A DNA stretch of 64,000 nt from JAAZBV01 sp964460435 (GCA_964460435.1 CAYWRH010000002.1:35942-99941); one strand, 5' to 3'; numbered from the stretch's first letter, positions 8,371 to 16,937 are shown. Notes: generated by a model from the sequence alone, not told the origin. Made by a program: numbers and translations.

Positions 8371-9132
8371 CTACATCACAGACCCTCCTGATACATGCAG
8401 TACCTGGCCTGTTACATCAATGGATATATCTGATGCAAAGTACAGTGTTGCATTTGCTATATCCTGAGCTGAGGTTGCCCTTCCAAGGGGGAGCTCCTTT
8501 TTCAGAAACTCAATAACCGCCTGTTTATCAGGGGCCTTGATAAAGTTTGTTGGTGCAGGGCCCGGGGCAACGCAGTTTACCCTTATCCTGTTTTTTGCCT
8601 CTGCTGTTGCAAGCTGCTTTGTAAACACATCAAGGGCGCCCTTTGCCTGGGCATAAACACCCACACCGTGCGTGTACATGTGTGAGCTGCCTGAACCAAT
8701 ATTAACGATAGCGCCCTTTCCCTTTTTCCTCATGCATGGAAGGACTGCTGCTGATACAAACATGGGAGAAAAGAGATTGAGAGAAACCTCTTTCATCCAT
8801 ATGGCCGGGTCCTGTTCTTCAAATGGGCCTGTAGACATGATTGCGCCTGCTACATTGCACAGGATGTCAATATCACCCAGCTCCTTTATCATCTCCTTGA
8901 CCATCATATCCACTTCGGCCTTGTTTGTAACATCGGCCTTAAGCGCTATGCTCTTTACGCCAAGGGCCTTTACTGCCTCGCAGGTAAGCTTCGCATCATC
9001 AAGATTGATATCTGTCACACCCACTGCTGCACAGCCTTCACGTGCGAGAGAGAGGGCAATCTCTTTACCAAAGCCTATCTGGCTGCCTGCCCCTGTCACC
9101 AGCGCCACCTTTCCTTTAAACCCAAGATCCAT
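8371..9132 (-). CDS. Short-chain dehydrogenase/reductase (SDR), 3-oxoacyl reductase-like
   Basis: NAD(P)(H)-dependent oxidoreductase of the classical SDR family, 253 residues, cytoplasmic. The cofactor motif TGAGSQIGFG is at residues 14-23, the NNAG-type motif reads CNVAG (about 91), the catalytic serine lies in NIGSGSS and the YxxxK pair in YAQAKGA. An Asp at the end of beta-2 (VTDINLDDA) suggests NAD(H) preference. The substrate cannot be told: FabG-like reductases, 3-hydroxyacyl dehydrogenases and cyclic alcohol dehydrogenases all share this layout. A strong AGGAGG site precedes the ATG. It stands alone between non-coding gaps and a strong hairpin, so it is probably a single-gene unit. Confidence 0.9.
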   Translation of the reverse strand: MDLGFKGKVALVTGAGSQIGFGKEIALSLAREGCAAVGVTDINLDDAKLTCEAVKALGVKSIALKADVTNKAEVDMMVKEMIKELGDIDILCNVAGAIMSTGPFEEQDPAIWMKEVSLNLFSPMFVSAAVLPCMRKKGKGAIVNIGSGSSHMYTHGVGVYAQAKGALDVFTKQLATAEAKNRIRVNCVAPGPAPTNFIKAPDKQAVIEFLKKELPLGRATSAQDIANATLYFASDISIDVTGQVLHVSGGSVM

Positions 9133-9275
9133 TTGCTCCTCCTTGCTTCATGTTGTAAACCGTTATATGTATGATTAATCCAATATATTGATTTTTTAAG
9201 TGAAACTGTGAGCTACCACAACTATTTTTATTAATCAAGAGATCATTTCTCCATTGCATTATGCTAAAAGGCCTC

Positions 9276-9860
9276 TCAGTCGCCGGAGTATTTAATATAA
9301 AGATAATTTATTGCCTCTTTTATAAGTAGATCAGCAGGAATGCCGGTCTTACTGGAGAGCTCTGTAAAGGGTTTCAGGGTCCTGTCACACACACTCTTTT
9401 CAATAGACTCCTCTTCAGGAACATCAGGGGGCATCTCCTTATGGGAAAAGGACCTGTCACAATCGGATTTACCCTCTCCATAACCTGTCTGTCTAATCTC
9501 CTTTAACACACTCCCCTTAAATGAGAGGATATAGCTGAAATTGCGTGGGCCACAGTTATAGTACCAATCCTCCATCTTTACTGTCTTGCTTTCGTATGCG
9601 CCATCCCTATACTTTTCTTCAGGAAAGAGCGGACCCTCCTCTCTTTCAGAATAATATCCCTCTTCATCAGTGCCGATAACCTCTTTTGATGTAGGCTCCC
9701 CGCATATGGTCATGATGTCAACCTTTTTATCGCCAACCTTTACGACCCTGTTTCCGCATCTGAATGATCTGACGCTGGGCCCCGCATATAGGGGCAGGGA
9801 CATGAAAAAAACCAGAAAAACGCAGAAACATAGTCTTGCAAAAGGTAATTTAAACATCAT
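9276..9860 (-). CDS. Secreted DUF2845 family protein
   Basis: A 194-residue exported protein of unknown function. Residues 1-26 are a signal peptide (FARLCFCVFLVFFMSLPLYA), and the mature part starts near GPSVRSFRCGNRVVKVGD, the hallmark of DUF2845, with a following CGEPTS. Four to five cysteines in the mature part could pair in the periplasm. A GGAG ribosome site precedes the tandem ATG start. It lies 22 bases after the cytidylate-kinase-like gene on the same strand, so the two are probably co-transcribed, though their functions do not obviously connect. Confidence 0.85.
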   Translation of the reverse strand: MMFKLPFARLCFCVFLVFFMSLPLYAGPSVRSFRCGNRVVKVGDKKVDIMTICGEPTSKEVIGTDEEGYYSEREEGPLFPEEKYRDGAYESKTVKMEDWYYNCGPRNFSYILSFKGSVLKEIRQTGYGEGKSDCDRSFSHKEMPPDVPEEESIEKSVCDRTLKPFTELSSKTGIPADLLIKEAINYLYIKYSGD

Positions 9861-9882
9861 ATTTCTCCATTAAATTATTTTT

Positions 9883-10695
9883 TCACCACTGCCAGTCAGC
9901 GCCTATCCCTGCCTCATTTATTACCTCTCTAACACCTTTAACCCCTCTTGTAACCTCATCAATTGCTGTTAGAGATCTTTTTGAACCTACGCTGCCTGAT
10001 ACGGTAACCTTTCCATTATCACTAACCACCTGAAGGTTTGCGTTGTTTGTCCTTTTATCCTTTGCAAGGGCTGCCCAGACCAGGCTGCTCAGCACCTGAT
10101 TATCAAGTGCGCGTACAGAGTTTTCATCAGGCCTGAATTCATCCATGCCGGCCATCCTTGAGATGATATCCACAGCGCTCCCCACGCTTATACGATCAAG
10201 ATTAATAACTATATCGTATAAAGCAGGGTCATTCCAGTCCACACCGTATAAAAATCTTGTCCAGTTGAGCCCCTGTTTATCAAGTTTTTTTATAAAGTTA
10301 ATAGCCTCTTTGCGCGTCATTTTTTTATCTTCTATTGCCGCCTTGATGCGGTATTCCATGTCAGCTATCACCCTTACACGGATTACATGGGAGATATTGC
10401 CAAGAAGCAGGTGTCCGGCATAACCGTGATAGACAAGATCATTTTCTTTTGCACGTTTGAGCAGGGCATATCTTACATAATTAAGATGTGCGATCTTTTT
10501 TGCTGGGGTCTCGATCCATGCCTTTGGGGGCTCCTCCATTGCTGCGGTGAGCTTGCTCTCAGGCACACCGAACTCTTCGGCTGCATCAAGTATTATCTCC
10601 TTGCTGATGCACGGATACCCCAGTTTACGGCCCAACTCCTCTGCTACCGCCTTGCCCCCGCTGTAGGTGCCTCTTGAAATCGTGATAATAGCCAT
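9883..10695 (-). CDS. Cytidylate-kinase-like protein fused to a BON domain
   Basis: Residues 1-190 match the cytidylate kinase-like family (Cytidylate_kin2): the opening AIITISRGTYSGGKAVAEELGRKLG has the P-loop in relaxed form (SRGTYSGGKAVA), followed by a lid-like Arg/Lys-rich segment around ADMEYRIKAAIEDKKMTRKEA. Residues about 200-268 form a BON domain with the typical GKVTVSGSVGSKRSLTAIDEV and GVKGVREVINE. BON domains usually bind membranes or ligands in exported proteins, but no signal peptide is present here, so the fusion is cytoplasmic. Nucleotide phosphorylation is likely but the substrate is unknown. A GGAGG site supports the start at 10695. Confidence 0.82.
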   Translation of the reverse strand: MAIITISRGTYSGGKAVAEELGRKLGYPCISKEIILDAAEEFGVPESKLTAAMEEPPKAWIETPAKKIAHLNYVRYALLKRAKENDLVYHGYAGHLLLGNISHVIRVRVIADMEYRIKAAIEDKKMTRKEAINFIKKLDKQGLNWTRFLYGVDWNDPALYDIVINLDRISVGSAVDIISRMAGMDEFRPDENSVRALDNQVLSSLVWAALAKDKRTNNANLQVVSDNGKVTVSGSVGSKRSLTAIDEVTRGVKGVREVINEAGIGADWQW

Positions 10696-10936
10696 AGAAC
10701 CTCCTTATATTATAGGTTTGGATTATAAAGAACTTACAAAGCAACCCTTCATACAGACAAAGCCATGACTAACTTTTTCCTGTATTGTATATCAGTTATA
10801 CCTCCATTGCAAACACTCATGCCGACAATCAGAAACCAGGCTAAAGATATATATTGCAGTAATAAATCTCTTTTCTTTTGTCTCATTTATGTCTATAACC
10901 CTCTAAAAAAATAAGGTATTCAAGCCGGAGGATATA

Positions 10937-12160
10937 ATGATAAGGATAAACGAGAACTACAAAAAGCTTCAGTCATCTTACCTCTTTTCTGATATTGCAA
11001 AGAGGGTTGCTGCCTTTCAGAAGGAAAACCCCGAAAAGAAGATAATTAAACTCGGGATCGGAGATGTTACCAGGCCGCTTCCACAGGCGTGTATTGATGC
11101 AATGCACAGGGCCGCAGACGAGATGAAGGATATTAAAACCTTCAGGGGATATGGCCCTGAGCAGGGTTATGATTTTTTGAGGGAGGCTATCGCAAAGAAT
11201 GATTACCAGTTAAGGGGTATTGATGTTTCCCCTGATGAGGTCTTTGTGAGCGATGGCGCAAAGTGTGACTGCGGTAATATCCAGGAGATATTTGCAACAG
11301 ACATTACTGTTGCCATACCTGACCCTGTTTATCCTGTCTACCTTGATACAAACGTTATGGCAGGCCGCACAGGTTTTTACAACAATGGCAGATATGATGG
11401 TATTGTTTATCTTGATGGCACCGCTAAAAACGGTTTTGTGCCTGAGCTCCCTGATAAGAAGGTTGACCTTATTTACCTCTGCTTTCCCAATAATCCAACA
11501 GGCGCAACCATTTCAAAAGAAGAGCTTAAAAGATGGGTGGATTATGCAAGGGAAAACAGGGCGGTTATTCTATATGATGCGGCCTATGAGGCATTTATAA
11601 GGGATGACGCCCTGCCCAAATCCATATTTGAGATAGATGGCGCAAGGGATGTTGCCATAGAGTTCAGGAGCTTTTCAAAGACCGCAGGCTTTACAGGCAT
11701 AAGATGCGCCTTTACCGTGGTGCCAAAGAGCTGCTGCGCTTATACATCTACTGGTGAAAAGGTGCCATTGAACGGCCTATGGAACCGCAGGCACACGACA
11801 AAGTTCAACAGTGTGTCATACCCGGTTCAGAGGGCGGCTGAGGCGGTATACAGCAGCGAGGGCAAGAAGCAGGTCAGGGCGCTATCCGATTATTACCTTA
11901 AAAATGCAGCGCTGATAAGGAGGGAGATGAGGACCCTTGGTTTTGACTGCATAGGAGGCGAAAACTCCCCCTACATCTGGGTAAACGGGAAGACCGATTC
12001 ATGGGCATTTTTTGACAGGCTGCTTAAGGAAGCAGGGGTTGTGGTTACACCCGGCGCAGGCTTTGGCAAATGCGGTCAGGGCTATATAAGGATAAGCGCA
12101 TTCAACAACTATGAGGATGTGCAGAAGGCAATGGAGCGTATAAGGGAAGCGCTCGGATAG
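10937..12160 (+). CDS. dapL: LL-diaminopimelate aminotransferase
   Basis: PLP enzyme that makes LL-diaminopimelate directly from tetrahydrodipicolinate and glutamate, bypassing DapC/D/E in lysine and peptidoglycan synthesis. The 407 residues include the N-terminal signature YLFSDIAKRVAAFQ, GIGDVTRPLP, PNNPTG (184-189) and the PLP lysine in SFSKTAGFTG (Lys248). Length and motifs match DapL, which is typical of deltaproteobacteria, chlamydiae, plants and some archaea. The start has a strong GGAGGATATA site. The 240-base AT-rich gap upstream, shared with the divergent kinase gene, must hold promoters for both, but I find no convincing box. rsmE follows after 20 bases. Confidence 0.95.
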   Translation: MIRINENYKKLQSSYLFSDIAKRVAAFQKENPEKKIIKLGIGDVTRPLPQACIDAMHRAADEMKDIKTFRGYGPEQGYDFLREAIAKNDYQLRGIDVSPDEVFVSDGAKCDCGNIQEIFATDITVAIPDPVYPVYLDTNVMAGRTGFYNNGRYDGIVYLDGTAKNGFVPELPDKKVDLIYLCFPNNPTGATISKEELKRWVDYARENRAVILYDAAYEAFIRDDALPKSIFEIDGARDVAIEFRSFSKTAGFTGIRCAFTVVPKSCCAYTSTGEKVPLNGLWNRRHTTKFNSVSYPVQRAAEAVYSSEGKKQVRALSDYYLKNAALIRREMRTLGFDCIGGENSPYIWVNGKTDSWAFFDRLLKEAGVVVTPGAGFGKCGQGYIRISAFNNYEDVQKAMERIREALG

Positions 12161-12180
12161 ACGAAATAAGCGGGTCGTTT

Positions 12181-12927
12181 ATGAGACGCTTTTTTGTTGA
12201 AAAGATAATAGAGATTGACGGCATGTGTCTAATCCCTGAAAAGGAGGCAAGGCACATAACAATGGTACTGAGGATGAAGGCGAACGACCCCTTTATCCTC
12301 ATTAATGGAAAGGGTGAGGGTTTTGAGGCGGTTATAGAAAAGGCATCCCGTAATGGTGTTTATGCCCGCATTAAAAGAAGACTGCCAGCCACCCCGTCGC
12401 CACCAATCAATATTGAAATCTGCCAGGCGATTCTTAAACCCCGCATGATGGACTACATGGTAGAAAAGACATCAGAGCTCGGTGTTTCCCTAATACAACC
12501 CTTTTTTTCGGAACGAACTGTAATCAAAGCTGATAAAGATTATATTTCAAATAAGACAAGACACTGGCGGATGATAGCCCTTAGCGCCCTTAAACAGTGC
12601 GGAAGACCCACACCTGCTGTAATAGCTGAACCAGCCGGATTTAAAGAGATGGTAAAGGCGGTTGCTGATAAAAACGGGGTAAAGGCGGTGCTTTGGGAAG
12701 GTGAAGAACGCTCTGACCTCAAGAGACTTCTAAGAGAAAAGGAGGCGGCAGAAGATTTTACAGGGATAATCGGGCCGGAAGGCGGGTTTACAGGCCAGGA
12801 GGTTAACCTGATGATGAATGAGGGTATTATCCCGGTATCTGTCGGCTCAAGGATATTAAGGGCAGAGACCGCTGCCATTGCCTTAACCACCATTATCCAG
12901 TATGAGTGGGGTGACCTGGGGGTTTAA
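12181..12927 (+). CDS. rsmE: 16S rRNA (uracil-1498-N3)-methyltransferase RsmE
   Basis: SAM-dependent SPOUT methyltransferase that modifies U1498 of 16S rRNA in the 30S subunit. The 248-residue protein starts with MRRFFVE and an N-terminal PUA-like domain with the motif EARHITMVLRMK. The knotted SAM-binding region shows IGPEGGFTGQEV (about residues 198-209) and the hallmark SVGSRILRAETAAIALT near the C-terminus. It lies 20 bases after dapL on the same strand, so probably co-transcribed, and converges on the GNAT gene with only 4 bases between stops. Confidence 0.94.
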   Translation: MRRFFVEKIIEIDGMCLIPEKEARHITMVLRMKANDPFILINGKGEGFEAVIEKASRNGVYARIKRRLPATPSPPINIEICQAILKPRMMDYMVEKTSELGVSLIQPFFSERTVIKADKDYISNKTRHWRMIALSALKQCGRPTPAVIAEPAGFKEMVKAVADKNGVKAVLWEGEERSDLKRLLREKEAAEDFTGIIGPEGGFTGQEVNLMMNEGIIPVSVGSRILRAETAAIALTTIIQYEWGDLGV

Positions 12928-12931
12928 CATC

Positions 12932-13573
12932 TTACTCAATATATGACCGTACAAGCATATTGAAGAGCACCTGGCTTGGCTTTTCACATTTCTCCTTTTC
13001 AGGGAACTCTTTATCAAAGGCCTCCAGGTTGTCATGACTTATATTATACACATCGCTGTAAATAAACCTCCATGTCTTACTGCCCATGATTTTACCCTCA
13101 TCAAGCAGATGTATAAGCTGGCCAAGGGGGTATTTTCCTTCTGAGTTAGAAATATTGAAATCCCTGCTGTTTTTAAAACCATGCCTGCAATAATTATGGG
13201 GGTCGCCCAAAATGATTATGGCCGGATATCCCATCGCCTTTGCCCCGGAGATACCTTTTCTTATCAGTTCACCACCAATTCCAAGGTGTTGATATGGAGG
13301 CAGCACACAGACAGGGCCAAAGGTTACTGTATCAAGCCTGCTGCCATTTGCATCTTCCAGATGTGAGGCAGTAAAGACGATACAGCCCGCTATCTTGTCT
13401 TCTGCAACTGCCACATAATATAGATTGGGTATAAAGTCTCTGTGTGTCCAGATATTGTGAATAGTCAGGTGTTCATCACAGCCCGGCACATAGAGGTTCC
13501 AGAATGCCTCCCGTGTAATATTTTCTACCTCTTTATAATCAGCAGGGGTTCCTTTTCGTATTATAAATTTCAT
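12932..13573 (-). CDS. GNAT family N-acetyltransferase, YhbS-like
   Basis: Acetyl-CoA-dependent acetyltransferase, 213 residues, substrate unknown. The acetyl-CoA loop is seen in VLPPYQHLGIGGELIRKG (a Q/RxxGxG/A variant) and the YhbS-type segment ILGDPHNYCRHGFK follows. The start is placed at ATG 13573, preceded by AAAGGAAAG; the open frame extends 15 codons further upstream from an ATG that would overlap the PIN gene and has no ribosome site. The gene follows the PIN toxin by 31 bases on the same strand. The C-terminal 60 residues beyond the core GNAT fold are not recognised. Confidence 0.82.
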   Translation of the reverse strand: MKFIIRKGTPADYKEVENITREAFWNLYVPGCDEHLTIHNIWTHRDFIPNLYYVAVAEDKIAGCIVFTASHLEDANGSRLDTVTFGPVCVLPPYQHLGIGGELIRKGISGAKAMGYPAIIILGDPHNYCRHGFKNSRDFNISNSEGKYPLGQLIHLLDEGKIMGSKTWRFIYSDVYNISHDNLEAFDKEFPEKEKCEKPSQVLFNMLVRSYIE

Positions 13574-13604
13574 ATCTTTCCTTTGTATGAAGTGTTGATT
13601 AATC

Positions 13605-14102
13605 TTATTTGAGGTCATCGATCTTTCTTACCGGAGAATAAAAACCATAATCTGTCATCTTTTGAAGGATTGCATTTGCCTGACTGACTGTTATAGTCCC
13701 ATCCAGAAGAGTTGCCTTGATAATACCTATTGTCCCGGTTACGACCACACCCATTTGAGAGCACACCCTTCTTGCCAACCTGTCATCTGTTACAACAATC
13801 AATCTCTGTTCACTTGCAACGGCGATACTGGATGCCTCTCCTTTACCAAGCTGGCCGCTTAACTCAATGTAAACCCTGCGCTCATTCCGGCTCATTTTAC
13901 ATATGCTGAAAATTCCATTTTCAATTAAGCTGTCTATTGTTTTGAGTAACGGGTATTTTGTAAATCCTGCAGAAAGCTCATCCAGAACCTGGGTGGTTAT
14001 GATTGCCCTCTGCCTGTACCTGTTTTCTATTATATTGATCGATTCTGTCAGAAGGAAGTTGCTGAGGGTTACAGTATCAAAAATCCATCTCCTGTCAGGC
14101 AT
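13605..14102 (-). CDS. PIN-domain putative ribonuclease toxin (DUF3368-like)
   Basis: A 165-residue PIN-fold protein, probable endoribonuclease toxin. Acidic metal-binding positions are visible: Asp9 in WIFDTVTLSNF, Glu in the GKGEASSIAVA motif, and Asp-Asp in VVTDDRLARRV. The C-terminal tail with GTIGIIKATLLDGTI is typical of DUF3368-type PIN proteins. The ATG overlaps the end of the preceding antitoxin gene by 8 bases, the classic arrangement of a translationally coupled toxin-antitoxin pair. Catalytic activity is inferred from the conserved acids. Confidence 0.8.
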   Translation of the reverse strand: MPDRRWIFDTVTLSNFLLTESINIIENRYRQRAIITTQVLDELSAGFTKYPLLKTIDSLIENGIFSICKMSRNERRVYIELSGQLGKGEASSIAVASEQRLIVVTDDRLARRVCSQMGVVVTGTIGIIKATLLDGTITVSQANAILQKMTDYGFYSPVRKIDDLK

Positions 14103-14406
14103 TATTTATGTCGCTTTCAAAAAATGAATTGTTCTGGACAATATTGTGCTCTTTAAGCCACTCACGGATATCCCATATATTCATCCCAAACTCTTCTGCG
14201 AGTTTGCCCAGGCTGATATATTCACCCTGAAATGCCTCAAGCGCACGCCGCTGCTTCTCATTAAGGTTAATAATATCAAGTTGATAGCATGATATTACAG
14301 CCCTTCTTACCAATTCACCAACAGATGTATCTCTTTTTTTTGACAGCTCTTTTAATCCCTGAGCAATTTCAGGATCTATCTTTATATGGAGCGTAGCATT
14401 TTGCAT
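14095..14406 (-). CDS. Antitoxin of the PIN pair: ribbon-helix-helix N-terminus plus UPF0175-like C-terminus
   Basis: A 103-residue protein that should neutralise the adjacent PIN toxin and repress the operon. Residues 1-40 (starting MQNATLHIKIDPEIAQGLKEL) look like a ribbon-helix-helix DNA-binding domain; residues about 55-95 (ISLGKLAEEFGMNIWDIREWLKEH) resemble the UPF0175-type antitoxin segment that often accompanies DUF3368 PIN proteins. The start at 14406 has a GAGAGG ribosome site; an in-frame extension of 23 codons upstream has none and would read through promoter-like AT-rich sequence. It overlaps the toxin gene by 8 bases. Confidence 0.78.
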   Translation of the reverse strand: MQNATLHIKIDPEIAQGLKELSKKRDTSVGELVRRAVISCYQLDIINLNEKQRRALEAFQGEYISLGKLAEEFGMNIWDIREWLKEHNIVQNNSFFESDINNA

Positions 14407-14627
14407 TTTGATACCTCTCTTTGCATATATGTACAAGATCAGGTATATAGTATGCCCTTTATTCTGGTTTTTCAACAGGAAATTGACATGAATTTATCTT
14501 GAAATAGATGTCATTCCCGCGCACAGGCTGTGACAAAATGTCATTTTTAGGTGATAGGCTGGTTTTTCGTAGGGTAGGGTTTTATACCCCACCAGTTGTA
14601 AGATGCTGTTTTATTAAATTAAATGTC

Positions 14628-14648
14628 GGTCGGGAGTAAATCCCGACC
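14628..14648 (-). repeat. 8-bp stem-loop downstream of the DUF2239 gene
   Basis: GGTCGGGA (14628-14635) pairs with TCCCGACC (14641-14648) around GTAAA, 5 bases after the DUF2239 stop. On the minus strand an AT-rich, T-rich stretch follows, so it may act as a terminator. GGTCGGGA...TCCCGACC hairpins are also a widespread intergenic repeat. The 145 bases between here and the antitoxin gene hold a second hyphenated repeat around 14571-14594 (GGTAGGG with CCCCACC) and nothing coding. Confidence 0.55.
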
Positions 14649-14652
14649 CTGT

Positions 14653-15267
14653 TTACCCATTCTGAAATGCATCTTCTGCAAGCCTTTCGGCATATGCCCT
14701 GATATCAGAAGGCCATGAAGCAATCAGGGTTTTAAAGCGATCCGGGTCATTTGCATACAATGCCCTTGTTGCCTCTTCATAACCAGGGAGGTTTCCTGCC
14801 ATAGTGGTCATAAACCTGTATGTGGCCTCCTGCGCCTTTCGCACCCTCTCTTTACCGCTGTTCGCCTTTCTTGCCTCCTCAACAAGTTTACGAAGTGCAA
14901 CAGATGCCCCTCCCGGTTGGCTGTTAAGCCAATCCCAGTGCCGCGGTAGCAGTGTGACCTCACGTGATACAACACCAAGCCTTGGACGACCCGGCCCCGA
15001 TTGTGGCCTCTGGTCTTTATCTGCCGGTGTCTCTTTTGGCTCCATTGCACCAATTACGGCCTCCACACTTTTAAGGACATCCTGAGCAGTGCCCCGAAAA
15101 TCCACATCAATAACTTCACTTGTTTCATCATCAAAAATGAGTATGGAAGCATCCTTATCCTGATCAATTATCCCTTTCACCTTTAATGCCACATCTAAAA
15201 GACTACCCGAAGCAACACACTTTTCACCTTTAAATGCAGTACAATTTTTTATATCTTGTTTCCCCAT
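14653..15267 (-). CDS. DUF2239 family protein, possible DNA-binding autoregulator
   Basis: A 204-residue protein with the full DUF2239 pattern: an N-terminal domain (TAFKGEKCVASGSLLDVALKV, with IFDDETSEVIDVDFRG), a charged Pro-rich linker, then the invariant block GRPRLGVVSREVTLLPRHWDWL followed by QPGGASVALRKLVEEAR. That last block resembles a ribbon-helix-helix with a basic strand, so DNA binding is possible. The start is ATG 15267 with AAAGGA at good spacing; 21 further open codons upstream would run across the promoter. A consensus promoter overlapped by an inverted repeat lies just upstream, hinting at autoregulation. The biochemical function is unknown. Confidence 0.82.
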   Translation of the reverse strand: MGKQDIKNCTAFKGEKCVASGSLLDVALKVKGIIDQDKDASILIFDDETSEVIDVDFRGTAQDVLKSVEAVIGAMEPKETPADKDQRPQSGPGRPRLGVVSREVTLLPRHWDWLNSQPGGASVALRKLVEEARKANSGKERVRKAQEATYRFMTTMAGNLPGYEEATRALYANDPDRFKTLIASWPSDIRAYAERLAEDAFQNG

Positions 15268-15298
15268 TTCCATTCCTTTATATTGAATTTTGAACAGA

Positions 15299-15346
15299 AT
15301 AATACCCGGGTAATATTTAGATGTCAACAATAATATTATCCGGGTA
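15299..15346 (-). promoter_or_regulatory. Consensus promoter with overlapping palindromic operator for the DUF2239 gene
   Basis: On the minus strand TTGACA (15322-15327) and TATTAT (15299-15304) are exactly 17 bases apart. Two 15-base arms, TACCCGGGTAATATT (15303-15317) and AATATTATCCGGGTA (15332-15346), form an inverted repeat with one mismatch; one arm covers the spacer up to the -10 box and the other lies just upstream of the -35. Each arm is itself centred on a CCGGG core. This layout is typical of a repressor operator. Confidence 0.75.
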
Positions 15347-15400
15347 AAAAGCCTTCTCTGATAAAGAATATTAGCAATAATTTAATTGAAATTATTATTA

Positions 15401-15429
15401 GTCGGTTTGTTGAGCGAAGCAACCTAATC
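15401..15429. repeat. REP-like GCGAAGCAACC element, copy 1
   Basis: GGTTTGTTGAGCGAAGCAACC can fold on itself (GGTT.. with ..AACC). A related element lies at 16916-16937, so the two copies flank the DUF4143 ATPase gene. Elements of this form are common dispersed repeats. The remaining bases between the DUF2239 promoter and the ATPase gene show no other structure. Confidence 0.5.
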
Positions 15430-15562
15430 AGACAAGCAACACCAATCATTTATCTTTTTATCCAATAAATAATGTTTGGTTGTTATTCCACCCTATCTGA
15501 CGAAATCGTGAAAATCTCAAGTTAAAGTTGACATTTTCATGTTTATTTAATATCTTCCCCAC

Positions 15563-16741
15563 ATGATAACTCGTACAATCACAAAAGAGCTGATTGAAGC
15601 AAGTAAAGAATACCCGGTGGTAACTATATTAGGGCCGCGTCAGTCCGGAAAAACAACCCTTGTAAAAATGACCTTCCCTGACAAGCCCTATTATTCTTTT
15701 GAAAACCCAGATATCAGGCTGGTTGTTGAATCCGATCCAAGAGGTTTTTTAAATAATCTGCCTGATGGAGCCGTACTGGATGAAATCCAGAGAATTCCTC
15801 AACTGCTCTCTTATATACAAGGTATTGTTGATAATGCGCAGTCAAAAGGGATGTTCATCCTAACAGGAAGTCACCAGCCAGAGCTGCATCAATCAATCAG
15901 TCAGACCCTGGCAGGAAGAACATCAATCCTTACTCTGCTTCCTTTTTCAACCGGTGAACTGGCTGGATTTCAAAAAGAGATCAAACCATTTGAGATTATC
16001 TATCAGGGAGCCTTTCCCCGTATTCATAATGAAGCCATTAATCCTAATCGTTTTTATAATGGGTATGTGCAAACATATGTTGAAAGGGATGTACGGGCGC
16101 TTATTAACCTCAAAGACCTGCGAATATTTCAGCAATTTCTCCTCCTGCTAGCGGGCAGGATCGGGCAGGTCATTAATTTTACATCTATCAGCAATGATAT
16201 TGGTGTCTCTTCAACAACCATAAAAAACTGGATAAGCGTATTAAAGGCATCTTTTATAATATTTGAACTTTCTCCATATTTTGAAAACATAGGTAAACGT
16301 GTAATTAAATCTCCAAAGATATATTTTACAGATACTGGCCTGGCATCATTTTTACTGGGGATAGATTCGGCTACTCAGGCGGAAAGGGACCCTCTAAGGG
16401 GTGGATTGTACGAAAATTTTATTATTCTTGAGGTATTGAAAGGTTATTATAACTCAGGCAAGAGGCCTGATTTATATTTTTACAGGGATACATATGGTAA
16501 TGAGATAGACCTGATAGTAAGAAAAAACAGAAAGCTGACCCCCATAGAAATCAAGTCAGCGGCTACTTTTACAAAGGATTTTTTAAAAGGGATTGAACGG
16601 TTTATGAAAACCACAGGGGAGATATGTGAACCAGGCTTTGTGTTTTACAATGGCACAGAAGAATTTACAGTAAAGGGAACAAAGATAATCAACATAATAA
16701 AAAACAATGCGCTGGATAAGCTCGGAATTATGCGGGCTTAA
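15563..16741 (+). CDS. AAA ATPase of the DUF4143 (AAA_14) family
   Basis: A 392-residue P-loop ATPase of unknown role. The N-terminal AAA_14 domain has Walker A GPRQSGKTT (residues 24-32), Walker B AVLDEIQ (about 73-79), and a sensor segment FILTGSHQPEL. The C-terminal DUF4143 domain includes YVERDVRALINLKDL and ends with a nuclease-like fold around EIDLIVRKNRKLTPIEIKSAATF, an E...D...ExK pattern reminiscent of PD-(D/E)XK enzymes. Such genes are common, often solitary and mobile in environmental genomes. No clear ribosome site precedes ATG 15563. It stands alone, flanked by REP-like elements. Confidence 0.88.
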   Translation: MITRTITKELIEASKEYPVVTILGPRQSGKTTLVKMTFPDKPYYSFENPDIRLVVESDPRGFLNNLPDGAVLDEIQRIPQLLSYIQGIVDNAQSKGMFILTGSHQPELHQSISQTLAGRTSILTLLPFSTGELAGFQKEIKPFEIIYQGAFPRIHNEAINPNRFYNGYVQTYVERDVRALINLKDLRIFQQFLLLLAGRIGQVINFTSISNDIGVSSTTIKNWISVLKASFIIFELSPYFENIGKRVIKSPKIYFTDTGLASFLLGIDSATQAERDPLRGGLYENFIILEVLKGYYNSGKRPDLYFYRDTYGNEIDLIVRKNRKLTPIEIKSAATFTKDFLKGIERFMKTTGEICEPGFVFYNGTEEFTVKGTKIINIIKNNALDKLGIMRA

Positions 16742-16915
16742 GGCGCGTTATGAAAATCCATATCTTTAAGGAAGAAAAACAGCAAAACCAAGAGCTACCA
16801 GCTTCTCAGTGAGAGAGGTATTGAATCTGCGTTCAGCTAATGAAAAGAGATGGCCTGCAAAATATATCTTCATTTATTAATCACCGAATTAGTTGTTAAA
16901 GAGCACAGATAAGTA

Positions 16916-16937
16916 GGTTGAGTTAAGCGAAGCAACC
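16916..16937. repeat. REP-like GCGAAGCAACC element, copy 2
   Basis: GGTTGAGTTAAGCGAAGCAACC shares the core AGCGAAGCAACC with the element at 15401. Located 175 bases after the ATPase gene, it gives that gene a repeat on each side. The surrounding 250-base gap holds no gene that I can support. Confidence 0.5.

Noticed and set aside
14808..15085. Overlapping open frames on both strands across the DUF2239 gene
   Set aside because: They are antisense or alternate-frame shadows of a gene with strong family support.
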